Origin: Chryseobacterium limigenitum
GTDB taxonomy: Bacteria; Bacteroidota; Bacteroidia; Flavobacteriales; Weeksellaceae
DNA: 64,000 nt
Assembly: GCF_900114875.1 (NCBI RefSeq)
Contig: NZ_FPKW01000018.1
Coordinates: forward strand, 27,141 to 91,140
Direction: 5' to 3'
This document shows positions 26,899-35,579 of this stretch, in pieces. The notes beneath the pieces are model-generated. The model was not told the origin of the DNA and did not search any database. It was given only the letters and a program-made list of their open reading frames with translations. Every line of letters starts with the position of its first letter. Position 1 is the first letter of the stretch. The translations under genes and the position numbers were made by a program.

Positions 26899-28104
26899 TC
26901 AGAATATTCTTTTTGGGGCTTTTATAAAATACCAAAATCCAGCAAGAATTGGAATTACCATCAATATTCTTTCAATTAAAGAAAATCTTGCCACTTCAAA
27001 ATCAAATAATTCGGGTTGAGTTATTGCTAAGAAAACCATTACCAACGCTGAAATTATCATTAATACAACAGGAAATTGTTTCGGCTTATCTGCATTATTT
27101 TTAAATTTCAAATTCAAGATCCAATATCCCAAAAACATCGTCATATAAGGAAAAGCCCAGATTCTATACGTATCCCATGCAACGAAATGAAGTAATAGTG
27201 GGAAAAAAACAGCGATCATGAATAGAAAAAATAAAGGCAAACCTATTCTTTGGTATTCTCTGTAAACAATAAACAGTAAAAACAAAATCGGAATACTAAA
27301 AGCGAAAGATTTATGATAAATCATTTTTATAATAAAACTTTTACTCTCTGTTTCTAAATAATGTGTAAATTTTTCAGTGTACGATGTTGCAACCAGATCT
27401 GCAATATCTTTTTTAATAAACCCTGAACCATTAAGATAATTGAACAAATTTAAATAATTCTCCTTTCCATAAAGTTCCTGATAATAAGACAAAAAGAACA
27501 TCAAAACAACAGGAAGCGTCAGAAATAAAACACTTTTCTTGACTAATTTTATATTAAAAGCTTCTTTGAAAGAAAATTTTTCATCGGACATTTCTGCGAC
27601 AATTAAAGCAAAAAGAGAAATAGGAATTGTCAGGAAAAAAGATATTTCATGAATCAGCAAACTTATGCAGACCAATATTGATGAAAGAAAGATCAGATTT
27701 TTTCTTATTAAATAAATAATCAATATCGTCAATAAAAAAACAATATGGTCAAAGTAACCAATGATATGGGCACTTAAAACCATATACTGCGACAGAAAGA
27801 AAACTAAATAAAATACTACTTGATAGATATTTTTCGAAAGATTATTCGTCTGTTTTAAGACAATAAAGTATATACATCCATAAAGAATCAACAATATTAC
27901 TGCTGAAACCAACAGAATATTAAATTCATTTTTCTGAAAAAAGAAACCAAATATTTGTCCTGCAAGACCTCTTTTAATAAATCCGAACCGATAATCGATC
28001 AGCCAATGCGCTTCTGACCACTCATTCGGAAATCTTATCGTTTTAAGAACACTGAAAATCAGTGCATACAAATAAAGTAAAGCAAGCAGAACCTTCCCCT
28101 TCAT
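26899..28104 (-). CDS. polytopic membrane protein of unknown function
   Basis: A 401-residue protein with about 10-12 hydrophobic helices and no soluble domain. The N-terminal loop contains HWLIDYRFGFIKRGLAGQ, a motif found in conserved but uncharacterised multi-spanning proteins that resemble EpsG or C-type glycosyltransferase membrane scaffolds. No catalytic residues can be assigned. It starts 3 bases behind hemN on the same strand and ends in convergence with the sugar dehydrogenase, leaving only 14 bases between the stops. Confidence 0.75.
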   Translation of the reverse strand: MKGKVLLALLYLYALIFSVLKTIRFPNEWSEAHWLIDYRFGFIKRGLAGQIFGFFFQKNEFNILLVSAVILLILYGCIYFIVLKQTNNLSKNIYQVVFYLVFFLSQYMVLSAHIIGYFDHIVFLLTILIIYLIRKNLIFLSSILVCISLLIHEISFFLTIPISLFALIVAEMSDEKFSFKEAFNIKLVKKSVLFLTLPVVLMFFLSYYQELYGKENYLNLFNYLNGSGFIKKDIADLVATSYTEKFTHYLETESKSFIIKMIYHKSFAFSIPILFLLFIVYREYQRIGLPLFFLFMIAVFFPLLLHFVAWDTYRIWAFPYMTMFLGYWILNLKFKNNADKPKQFPVVLMIISALVMVFLAITQPELFDFEVARFSLIERILMVIPILAGFWYFIKAPKRIF

Positions 28105-28107
28105 AGA

Positions 28108-29466
28108 CTAGATCGTCATTGAGAAAATTCTTGTCTCAGGTTTGTTTCTCATCATTCTAAGGTCAAAAACCATCGCAACATTTCTCGTAAATGCTCTACC
28201 TTTTTCGGTAATTTTTATCTGATTATCATGAATTTCAACCAACTCGTCTTTTTCCATTTCTGTCAGCATTTCAAAAGCATTTTCCAGCTCAGGGAAAGAG
28301 TTTTGAGCATCGAAAGTTGTTTCAAGCTGACACATTAAATTCAAAATATGTCTTCTTACAGTCAGATCTTCTTCATTTAAAATATGCCCTTTTACCACAG
28401 GGATTTCACCCTCTTCAACCGTCTTCTGGTACTCTTCAACCGTTTTTACATTCTGAGCAAAAGCATACCATGAATCAGAAATAGAAGACATTCCAAGACC
28501 AACCATCAATTGAGTGTTGCTCGAAGTATATCCCATGAAGTTTCTGTGAAGCTTTTTCTGAATTAATGATTGGTACAAATCATCATGCTCCAAAGAGAAA
28601 TGATCCATTCCCACTTCAATATATCCTAGATCTTCCAATAATTTTTTACCATCTTCATACAAACGGCGTTTTTCTTCTCCGCTTGGCAGGTCATTTTCAT
28701 CAAAACCTCTTTGTCCAACTCCTTTTACCCACGGAACGTGCGCGTAAGAATAAAAAGCAAGTCTGTCAGGTTTTAATTCCATTGTTTTACGAATTGTATG
28801 TTCCATCGCTTCCCAAGTCTGATGCGGAAGTCCGAAAACCAAATCGTGACTGATCCCTCTGTAGCCAATTTCTTTAGCCCATTCCGTCACATTTTTTACA
28901 TTTTCAAAAGGCTGAATTCTGTTGATCGCTTTCTGAACTTTAGGATCGTAATCCTGAACCCCAAAACTTACCCTTCTGAAACCTAGATCATACAAAGTCT
29001 GAAGATGATCTTTCGTTGTATTATTCGGGTGACCTTCGAAAGAAAACTCAGGATGTTCTGCAATTTCCACACTTTCAAAGATACCTTCCAATAAAGTTTT
29101 TAAGTTTTTAGGAGAAAAAAATGTTGGTGTTCCTCCGCCTAAATGAAGTTCTTTTAATTTTGGCTTTTCATTAAAAAGCTCCAGATAAAGCTTCCATTCT
29201 TTTAAAACACTCTCCAAATAAGGTGTTTCTACGCTATGCTGTTTTGTAATACGCTTGTGACACGCACAAAACGTACACAAAGCCTCACAGAAAGGCAAAT
29301 GGATGTAAATAGAAATTCCTTCCGCTGCATTGCTTTCCTTAAATGACCTTACAACGCTTTCCTTCCACTTTTCAGGTGAAAAAGTACTCTCGTCCCAATA
29401 AGGAACAGTAGGATAAGAAGTATAACGAGGTCCCGGAATATTATATTTATCTATTAAAGAATTCAT
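28108..29466 (-). CDS. hemN: oxygen-independent coproporphyrinogen III oxidase HemN
   Basis: A 452-residue radical-SAM enzyme of haem biosynthesis that decarboxylates coproporphyrinogen III without oxygen. The Fe-S cluster motif CxxxCxxC with the extra Cys (FCEALCTFCAC) is near residue 65. YIHLPFCEALCTFC, LGGGTPTFF, RVSFGVQDYDPKVQKAINRIQP, DLVFGLPHQT and YTSSNTQLMVGLGMSSIS are HemN-type rather than HemW-type. ATG 29466 is chosen; the in-frame TTG at 29517 lies inside a -7 promoter box. The length matches HemN (about 453-457). Confidence 0.92.
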   Translation of the reverse strand: MNSLIDKYNIPGPRYTSYPTVPYWDESTFSPEKWKESVVRSFKESNAAEGISIYIHLPFCEALCTFCACHKRITKQHSVETPYLESVLKEWKLYLELFNEKPKLKELHLGGGTPTFFSPKNLKTLLEGIFESVEIAEHPEFSFEGHPNNTTKDHLQTLYDLGFRRVSFGVQDYDPKVQKAINRIQPFENVKNVTEWAKEIGYRGISHDLVFGLPHQTWEAMEHTIRKTMELKPDRLAFYSYAHVPWVKGVGQRGFDENDLPSGEEKRRLYEDGKKLLEDLGYIEVGMDHFSLEHDDLYQSLIQKKLHRNFMGYTSSNTQLMVGLGMSSISDSWYAFAQNVKTVEEYQKTVEEGEIPVVKGHILNEEDLTVRRHILNLMCQLETTFDAQNSFPELENAFEMLTEMEKDELVEIHDNQIKITEKGRAFTRNVAMVFDLRMMRNKPETRIFSMTI

Positions 29467-29514
29467 TGAAAATGTAAATTTAAAAAAAGGAACTCCAAAA
29501 GGAATTTCATATTG

Positions 29515-29522
29515 CAAAATTA
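29515..29522 (-). promoter_or_regulatory. -7 box upstream of hemN
   Basis: On the - strand this reads TAATTTTG, a perfect TAnnTTTG match, about 48 bases upstream of the hemN ATG at 29466. No -33 TTG is found at the usual spacing. Confidence 0.45.
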
Positions 29523-29556
29523 AATATAACTTATGAATTTTAAATCATGAATTATA

Positions 29557-30468
29557 TTAGGGTTTCTTTTCGAAATTTATAATGAGTCTAAATACCGCAT
29601 CCGCAAAATTCTTTCCCAAATCGATGTAACCTGCACTGTCATAGTGCCAAGGGTCATTTCCGTAATTATATTTCACCGTTGATCGGATGATTGCAGCATT
29701 TTTATCATTCTTCACAAATTTTTCCTGAGCATATTGCACCAACTCCCCTGTCGGCCAAACTTTCCCGACTTCATTCTTCCCGGAATCTGAGATTTTCCCG
29801 ATCACAACAGGCAGATCATCGATTAATAAAGTTGCTCTCATTTGATTCATCAATATTTTCAGGTGATCGTAATATTTATTGGCAATTTCTTCTGTGAAAC
29901 TTGCATCACCTTCACCCTGCATCCAAAGAATTCCGGAAGGTATCAATTCGTCCTTTTTGCCGTTTCCGTCGATATCCGCTTCAGATAAAGCATTTTTCAC
30001 GGTTTTTAAAAAGTTATCGTATTGGTTGATTCCATTTTTTCCGTTAAAATCTGCATCCCAGCATCCGAAATTAGCAGCTGCGAGGCTGTCGATGGAAGTT
30101 CCTTCTCTTGCATACTTTATTAAGGCAATTTTATCATTCGGGAAAAGTTCTTTCATTCTTTTCGCAAAAGTGATTTCTAAACCGAATCGGTCTGAAAGCG
30201 CATTGGTTTTCCCATCTGTTTTAAATCCGGTCCCATGTCCGGGTTTTAAAACATCCCATTTTCCGACTCCGCCATTCAAATCTCCGTCCGGAACTGAATT
30301 TCCCTGAAAAATATAGACGTCTTTAAAATTTTTCAAATCATTCGGAAGATCTTTACTGTAACCGAAACCATTCATATTGGATTGTCCGGCCAGAATAAAA
30401 ACTCTAATTTTTTGTGTATAAAATAAAGCTGGAATTAGTAAAAGAAAGAATATTTTAAAGTTTTTCAT
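29557..30468 (-). CDS. secreted SGNH-type esterase (sialate O-acetylesterase-like, SASA domain)
   Basis: A 303-residue protein with a signal peptide (about 1-19). The block I motif ILAGQSNMNGFG carries the nucleophile Ser30; WMQGEGDASF is the block III-like motif of the SASA family, and WHYDSAGYIDLG carries the C-terminal Asp/His pair (DPWHYDS). These are carbohydrate acetylesterases that remove acetyl groups from sialic acid or xylan; the real substrate is not known. It stands alone, with short AT-rich gaps on both sides. Confidence 0.85.
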   Translation of the reverse strand: MKNFKIFFLLLIPALFYTQKIRVFILAGQSNMNGFGYSKDLPNDLKNFKDVYIFQGNSVPDGDLNGGVGKWDVLKPGHGTGFKTDGKTNALSDRFGLEITFAKRMKELFPNDKIALIKYAREGTSIDSLAAANFGCWDADFNGKNGINQYDNFLKTVKNALSEADIDGNGKKDELIPSGILWMQGEGDASFTEEIANKYYDHLKILMNQMRATLLIDDLPVVIGKISDSGKNEVGKVWPTGELVQYAQEKFVKNDKNAAIIRSTVKYNYGNDPWHYDSAGYIDLGKNFADAVFRLIINFEKKP

Positions 30469-30546
30469 GCGAAAATTTTAACCAAAATTAAGTTGAAGAA
30501 AGTTTTAATAAGACGTTTTTAAAGAGATATGCTCTATATGAAAAAT

Positions 30547-31569
30547 TTAAAATTTTAATTTAAGTAAAGATATTTTGTCTTTTCCAGCCAAAACAATTGT
30601 ATTTCCGTTCACCCATTTACAGACAAAAAATCCTTTTTCATCTGAAATTTTCTTCCACGTTTTTCCAAAATCTGAGGAATAACTGATGTGTTGATCTCCA
30701 ACGGAAATAATTTCTTTTCCTTTTGAATTTGGTTTAATTTTTACACAAGTTGTATATCCCGCATTTTTTCCGGAAGCCTGAATTTGCCATGTTTCTCCAC
30801 CGTCGTTAGTCGTTGCAATATTATTGACATTTGCATCTTGTTTTGTATAATCTCCACCAACTGCAATCCCGAATTTATCGTTAATAAAATCTATCGAATA
30901 CATTCCCTGAGAAGATTCTCCCTGAATAAAAGGTGTATCGAATATTTCAAACTTTTCATTTTTAAATGCTAACCTTAAAATTCGCGATGCTTTTCCCCCT
31001 GTTGCAATCCAGAGATAGTTTTTAGTTGAAGCTATGTTAGTATTACTTGCTGCAAATGCGGCTTCACCGGGATTTAGTTTACGTTCATTTTCAATCAAAT
31101 ACCATTTATTCCTTCCTTTTGAATTAAAAACGGCAAGCTTTAAATTATTATCTTTATCAGAATCACTGAACGCATATGCCAAATCCTCATTTACATAATG
31201 TAAAGCATCATAAAAAGCAGTTTTTGTAGTATCTGTAAATATCGTTTGTGATTTCAAACTTTTTTTATCAATCTTAAAAAAGTAAGCCGGACTTTCAATA
31301 TTTATAGCATAAAATGAAGTTTTATCCTGAGCCAAAGTTCTGAATTGAAGTTTCTTTTCGGATAATTTGATCTGTTTTTGATTATTAAAATTCTTTAAAT
31401 CAACACAACCAAACTTTGAATCTGTTCCGCTGTACCAGACTTTCCCATCATAAATTTCCAAAGCTCGGATGCTTATTTTATCATTTAAAATAGTTGTCAG
31501 ACTTTCTACTTGTTGAGAAAATGTAAGTATTCCCAAGAATAAAAATAAAAATGGTAAAGGCTTTTTCAT
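30547..31569 (-). CDS. secreted BNR/YCF48-like beta-propeller protein
   Basis: A 340-residue secreted protein (signal peptide MKKPLPFLFLFLGILTFSQQ). It contains two or more BNR/Asp-box motifs (NDGGETWQI and SSDFGKTWKKIS near the C-terminus) and weak propeller blades upstream. Bacteroidota homologues are often called oxidoreductase, but no cofactor site is visible, so a beta-propeller binding protein is the safer description. It is preceded by a perfect palindrome that probably ends the upstream permease transcript. Confidence 0.8.
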   Translation of the reverse strand: MKKPLPFLFLFLGILTFSQQVESLTTILNDKISIRALEIYDGKVWYSGTDSKFGCVDLKNFNNQKQIKLSEKKLQFRTLAQDKTSFYAINIESPAYFFKIDKKSLKSQTIFTDTTKTAFYDALHYVNEDLAYAFSDSDKDNNLKLAVFNSKGRNKWYLIENERKLNPGEAAFAASNTNIASTKNYLWIATGGKASRILRLAFKNEKFEIFDTPFIQGESSQGMYSIDFINDKFGIAVGGDYTKQDANVNNIATTNDGGETWQIQASGKNAGYTTCVKIKPNSKGKEIISVGDQHISYSSDFGKTWKKISDEKGFFVCKWVNGNTIVLAGKDKISLLKLKF

Positions 31570-31583
31570 ATTAGCAAAAATAA

Positions 31584-31609
31584 AAAATCCACAGAATTCT
31601 GTGGATTTT
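31584..31609 (-). terminator. 26-base perfect palindrome, terminator of the permease gene
   Basis: The sequence AAAATCCACAGAA and its exact reverse complement (31584-31596 and 31597-31609) abut without a loop. A/T runs on both sides allow bidirectional termination; the permease stop is 18 bases away on the - strand. Confidence 0.8.
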
Positions 31610-31627
31610 AAGTTGAATATTTTTTAA

Positions 31628-33169
31628 TTAATCTAGATCTGGTTTTTCTAAAGGCTGCTGTTCAGCTTTAAAAGTTTCTCCAAAACCTCCGTTTTGAAGT
31701 TTAGAGTTTCTTTTACTGTATAGGAAATAAATAATGAAACCGATAATTAACCAAGCAAAAGAATATAGTTTAGCTTCTTTACTTAAGTTAAAAATCAAAT
31801 AAACATTAATTAAAATACCTAAACAAGCGATCAAAGGTAAAGCCGGAACTTTGAAATTTCTCTGTAAATTAGGTTCTTTTACCCTCAATACCCAAACGGC
31901 AACACAAACCATCGTGAATGCGAATAAAGTCCCGAAACTTGTCATGTGAGCAAGGTCATTAATTGGTGTTAAAGAAGCAACAACAGAAATTACACCTCCC
32001 AAAATAATAAGGTTTTTCGTTGGAACCCCAGTTTTAGGGTTTACTTTTGAGAAAGTAGCAGGGATAAGACCATCTTTAGACATTCCCAAGAAAATTCTTG
32101 ACTGTCCCATGATCATTACCATTAATACTGAAATCAAACCAACTGTCGCTGCAATCGTAATGATGTAACCAGCCCAAGCATATCCGGCAATATCAAATGC
32201 GTAAGCTACAGGAGCTTTGATAGCATCAGGATATTTACCAAGTGGATTGAAATCTGTATAATGCATCATTCCCGTTAAAACAAGAGATACTAATATGTAT
32301 AAAAGTGTACAGATAATTAATGAAGTAATAATAGCAAAAGGAACGTCCTTTTTAGGATTAATCGCTTCTCCGGCTTGTGTGGAAACTGCGTCAAATCCTA
32401 CATACGCAAAGAAAATAGCAGATGCTCCCGCCACTACTCCGCCTATACCGTATGCAGAATGCGAGACCCCGCCTTCCGTAATAGTTGTAGCTTCAGGGAT
32501 GAAAGGAATCCAGTTTTTAAAAGGATCAGCTGAACCGAAAATAATAAATGCTCCAGCAACAATTACAAAAATGATAGCCGAAACTTTAAGGATAACGATA
32601 AAGTTGTTTGCTTTTGCCGCTCCTTTTGTTCCTCTAACTAAAATAGAAATTACAAATAAAACGATAAAAAATGCCGGTAAATTCATTGAGAAACCTGAGT
32701 TTCCTGCCGCCCAATACGTTTGTGGATCAGTTGTAAGCCAAGCTGGCAAATGTAACCCAAACATCTTGAGAAGTTTTGCGAAATATCCCGACCAGGATAC
32801 TGCAACTGTCATTGATCCCATTGCGTATTCAAGAATCAGTCCCCAACCAATGATCCAGGCGAAGATCTCTCCTACTGTTCCATAAGCATAAGCGTAAGCC
32901 GAACCTTCTACAGGAAGTATCGATGCAAATTCTGCATAACACAAAGCTGCAAATACACAGGCAATTCCTGCGATCACAAATGACAAAGCCAATGCAGGAC
33001 CTGCATTATAATAAGCTCCTGTTCCCGTCAATACAAAAATTCCTCCTCCGATAATTGCTCCGATTCCAATAGCAGTAAGGCTCCATTTTCCAAGAACGCG
33101 TTTCAGCTCACTCTTTTTGATATCAGCTTCATAGGCGCTCATCGGTTTTTTAACCCAAATTTTAGACAT
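31628..33169 (-). CDS. APC-family amino-acid permease
   Basis: A 513-residue transporter with about 13 helices. TAIGIGAIIGGGIFVLTG (helix 1, substrate-backbone loop), EGSAYAYAYGTVGE and FAYVGFDAVSTQAGEA, and NPKKDVPFAI are motifs of the cationic-amino-acid/APC branch (YfnA-like). The C-terminus is soluble and Pro/Glu-rich. Its substrate is probably a neutral or basic amino acid. It is followed by a perfect palindrome. Upstream lie 165 AT-rich bases with pnuC on the other strand. Confidence 0.9.
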   Translation of the reverse strand: MSKIWVKKPMSAYEADIKKSELKRVLGKWSLTAIGIGAIIGGGIFVLTGTGAYYNAGPALALSFVIAGIACVFAALCYAEFASILPVEGSAYAYAYGTVGEIFAWIIGWGLILEYAMGSMTVAVSWSGYFAKLLKMFGLHLPAWLTTDPQTYWAAGNSGFSMNLPAFFIVLFVISILVRGTKGAAKANNFIVILKVSAIIFVIVAGAFIIFGSADPFKNWIPFIPEATTITEGGVSHSAYGIGGVVAGASAIFFAYVGFDAVSTQAGEAINPKKDVPFAIITSLIICTLLYILVSLVLTGMMHYTDFNPLGKYPDAIKAPVAYAFDIAGYAWAGYIITIAATVGLISVLMVMIMGQSRIFLGMSKDGLIPATFSKVNPKTGVPTKNLIILGGVISVVASLTPINDLAHMTSFGTLFAFTMVCVAVWVLRVKEPNLQRNFKVPALPLIACLGILINVYLIFNLSKEAKLYSFAWLIIGFIIYFLYSKRNSKLQNGGFGETFKAEQQPLEKPDLD

Positions 33170-33321
33170 ATTTTATTATTTATTAAAGATTTACGAAAAT
33201 ATAAAAAATTTAGAAATACTAACGTTTATTGACAAACTTTCGTCATTTATTTTAAATTTTAAAACTTAAAAACCTGATTCACATATAATTTAAGGCATTT
33301 TCAGGTGTCTGAATTTTTGTT

Positions 33322-33329
33322 TATTTTTG
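33322..33329 (+). promoter_or_regulatory. -7 box abutting the pnuC start
   Basis: TATTTTTG fits TAnnTTTG perfectly and ends five bases before ATG 33335, so transcription would start at or next to the start codon. It lies inside the extra codons that the GTG at 33305 would add, which argues for ATG 33335. Confidence 0.5.
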
Positions 33330-33334
33330 ACCTC

Positions 33335-34012
33335 ATGAATTTATACGATCTTTTCGTAAAACCGTATGAGAGCTATACTGATTTACAAATTCTGTTAGAA
33401 GCCAGCGGAACGGTCTTCGGGATTTTAAGTGTTTATTTTTCCATCAGGAAAAATATTTGGGTGTACCCTACCGGTATTGTTTCTACTTTGATTTATGTTT
33501 ACATTCTTTTCAACTTCGGATTATTGGGAGATTGTATGATCAACGTTTATTATACCGCAATGAGTGTTTACGGTTGGATTTTATGGGCTAAAAATTCTAA
33601 AGATCATATTCATGTTGATGTAACGTGGGCTACCAAAAAAGAATGGGTTTTTGCAATCTTCCTTTTCATAATAAGTCTGCTTTTAGTTACCATCATATAT
33701 TATTATAAACCTTACATTGATAATAGGTTTTCAATGGAGGGTACCAACTTAGGTCTATATTATCTTGACTGGGCAAATTGGCTGGATGTTATCACCACTT
33801 CAATATTTTTAGTCGGGATGTGGTTTATGGCCAAACAGCGCATTGAGAACTGGATTTTCTGGATCATCGGAGATTTTATTTGCATGCCGATGATGATTTT
33901 TAAGGGTCTCGGTATCACTTCGGTTCAATATTTGGTATTTACAATAATGGCGATCTTAGGATACGTCAGTTGGAAAAAAAGTTTTAAAGAAAAAAGTACA
34001 ATAAAGTCATGA
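33335..34012 (+). CDS. pnuC: nicotinamide riboside/mononucleotide transporter PnuC
   Basis: A 225-residue inner-membrane protein with seven helices. Family motifs: EASGTVFGILSVYFSIRKNIWVYPTG near residues 23-48 (split by helix 1), GLLGDCMINVYYTAMSVYGWILW and a C-terminal WIIGDFICMPMMIFKGL with the substrate-contacting Trp/Asn residues. PnuC imports nicotinamide riboside by facilitated diffusion for NAD synthesis. ATG 33335 is chosen over GTG 33305. Its stop overlaps the next ATG by 4 bases (ATGA), so the GGFRN lipoprotein is translationally coupled. Confidence 0.9.
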   Translation: MNLYDLFVKPYESYTDLQILLEASGTVFGILSVYFSIRKNIWVYPTGIVSTLIYVYILFNFGLLGDCMINVYYTAMSVYGWILWAKNSKDHIHVDVTWATKKEWVFAIFLFIISLLLVTIIYYYKPYIDNRFSMEGTNLGLYYLDWANWLDVITTSIFLVGMWFMAKQRIENWIFWIIGDFICMPMMIFKGLGITSVQYLVFTIMAILGYVSWKKSFKEKSTIKS

Positions 34013-34686
34013 AAAATTTATTAAAAATAACATTAAGTATTTTCGCTATAGCAAGCTTAACATCTTGTCTTGCTTATTCAGACGGATACACAGATAATGG
34101 ATACGGAGATCCATATTATAACAATGGAAATTATTATGCTCCGCAAGGATATTATGGCGGAGGCGGATATTATGGTAACGACGGATATTATTACAGAAAT
34201 GATATCAATTATTACTATGACAACGGCGCCCCATATTATTATGGAAGCAACCGAAGAAAAGTGTATGTAGAAAGAAGAAATACAACAACTACACAGAGAC
34301 CTAATAACGGTTTCCCTACAAATTCCAATTCAAACAGAAATAATAACGGAAACGGATTTAGAAATAACGGGAATAACAACGGAGGTTTCAGAAACTCAAA
34401 TTCCGGAAGTAATCAAAATAGCGGAGGTTTCAGAAATACTACACCACCGGCGAATAATGGCAATAACGGAGGATTTAGAAACAGTACGCCATCAAATAAC
34501 AATAGTGGCGGATTCAGAAATCAGCAACAAACTACTCCCGCACCACAAAATAACAACAATGGTGGATTTAGAAACGATAACAGCTCGTCAAACAGCAATA
34601 GCGGAGGATTTAGAAACAGTTCAGGCTCACAGAGCGCTCCACAAACCACAACTCCCACGAGATCAACCGGAGGCGGATTTAGATAA
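34009..34686 (+). CDS. Tyr/Gly/Asn-rich lipoprotein with GGFRN repeats
   Basis: A 225-residue lipoprotein (MKNLLKITLSIFAIASLTSC, Cys20). Residues 25-85 are rich in Tyr, Gly and Asp (YYGGGGYYGNDGYYY), then a low-complexity Asn/Ser/Thr/Pro tail carries seven copies of GGFRN spaced 12-24 residues apart, ending GGGFR. No enzyme domain is seen. It is likely surface-exposed or cell-wall-interacting, but this is a guess. It is coupled to pnuC by a 4-base overlap and followed by a terminator. Confidence 0.8.
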   Translation: MKNLLKITLSIFAIASLTSCLAYSDGYTDNGYGDPYYNNGNYYAPQGYYGGGGYYGNDGYYYRNDINYYYDNGAPYYYGSNRRKVYVERRNTTTTQRPNNGFPTNSNSNRNNNGNGFRNNGNNNGGFRNSNSGSNQNSGGFRNTTPPANNGNNGGFRNSTPSNNNSGGFRNQQQTTPAPQNNNNGGFRNDNSSSNSNSGGFRNSSGSQSAPQTTTPTRSTGGGFR

Positions 34687-34702
34687 AACGATTATAAATA
34701 AG

Positions 34703-34734
34703 AAAACGGACAGCTAACACTGTTCGTTTTTTGT
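34703..34734 (+). terminator. terminator of the pnuC-lipoprotein operon
   Basis: AAAACGGACAG (34703-34713) pairs with CTGTTCGTTTT (34720-34730, one G-U) around a six-base loop, followed by TTTTG. Confidence 0.75.
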
Positions 34735-34745
34735 TTTAAATATAG

Positions 34746-34753
34746 TAATTTTG
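34746..34753 (+). promoter_or_regulatory. -7 box upstream of dapF
   Basis: TAATTTTG is a perfect TAnnTTTG match 27 bases upstream of the dapF ATG at 34781, directly behind the previous terminator. The in-frame TTG at 34751 is part of this box and is not a start. Confidence 0.5.
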
Positions 34754-34780
34754 CACGTTTATATTTTAGACAAGAAAAGT

Positions 34781-35548
34781 ATGGAATTTTATAAATATCA
34801 AGGCACGGGAAATGATTTTGTAATGATCGACAATCGTGATCTGCAGTTTCCTAAAGAAAAAAATACGATCGAAAAATTGTGCGACAGACGTTTTGGAATC
34901 GGGGCTGACGGTCTTATTTTATTGGAAAATGAAGACGGTTATGATTTTAAAATGGTATATTATAATTCTGACGGCGGAGAAAGCACAATGTGTGGAAACG
35001 GTGGAAGATGTCTTGTAGCCTTTGCTTTTTTCCTTGATATTTTTGAAGATAAATGCAAATTCATCGCCATTGATGGTGATCATGAAGCTGAAATCCACAA
35101 CGGGATCATTAAACTGAAAATGATTGATGTAGAAACTGTTTCCAGTGACGGAGAAGATGCCGTGATGAATACCGGCTCACCTCACTATGTAAAATATGTG
35201 GAAGACCTGGTAAATTACAATGTTTTTGCACAGGGAAATAGCATCAGAAACTCTGAAAATTATAAAGAAAAAGGTATCAACGTAAATTTTGTTGAAAAAA
35301 TTACCGATGATGAAATCTTTGTAAGAACCTATGAACGAGGCGTTGAGGACGAAACTTTCAGTTGCGGAACAGGAGTTACAGCTTCTGCTTTAACTTTTCT
35401 GCAAAAACATAATCTAATCTCTGTAAAAGTTAAAACTTTAGGCGGAAACCTTAAAGTGTATGCTGAAAAAAACGGAGATTCTTTCCAGAACATTTGGTTA
35501 GAGGGTCCTGCAAAACAGGTCTTTAGAGGAAAAGTAGATCTTATTTAA
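34781..35548 (+). CDS. dapF: diaminopimelate epimerase
   Basis: A 255-residue cofactor-independent epimerase that interconverts LL- and meso-diaminopimelate for lysine and peptidoglycan synthesis. The two catalytic cysteines are in STMCGNGGRC and FSCGTGVTASA. FYKYQGTGNDFVMIDN at the N-terminus is typical. Start ATG 34781. The adjacent mltG also acts on peptidoglycan, so the pair forms a small cell-wall operon (31-base gap). Confidence 0.95.
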   Translation: MEFYKYQGTGNDFVMIDNRDLQFPKEKNTIEKLCDRRFGIGADGLILLENEDGYDFKMVYYNSDGGESTMCGNGGRCLVAFAFFLDIFEDKCKFIAIDGDHEAEIHNGIIKLKMIDVETVSSDGEDAVMNTGSPHYVKYVEDLVNYNVFAQGNSIRNSENYKEKGINVNFVEKITDDEIFVRTYERGVEDETFSCGTGVTASALTFLQKHNLISVKVKTLGGNLKVYAEKNGDSFQNIWLEGPAKQVFRGKVDLI

Positions 35549-35579
35549 AAACAACAAAAACTTTTAATCAATTTTAATA

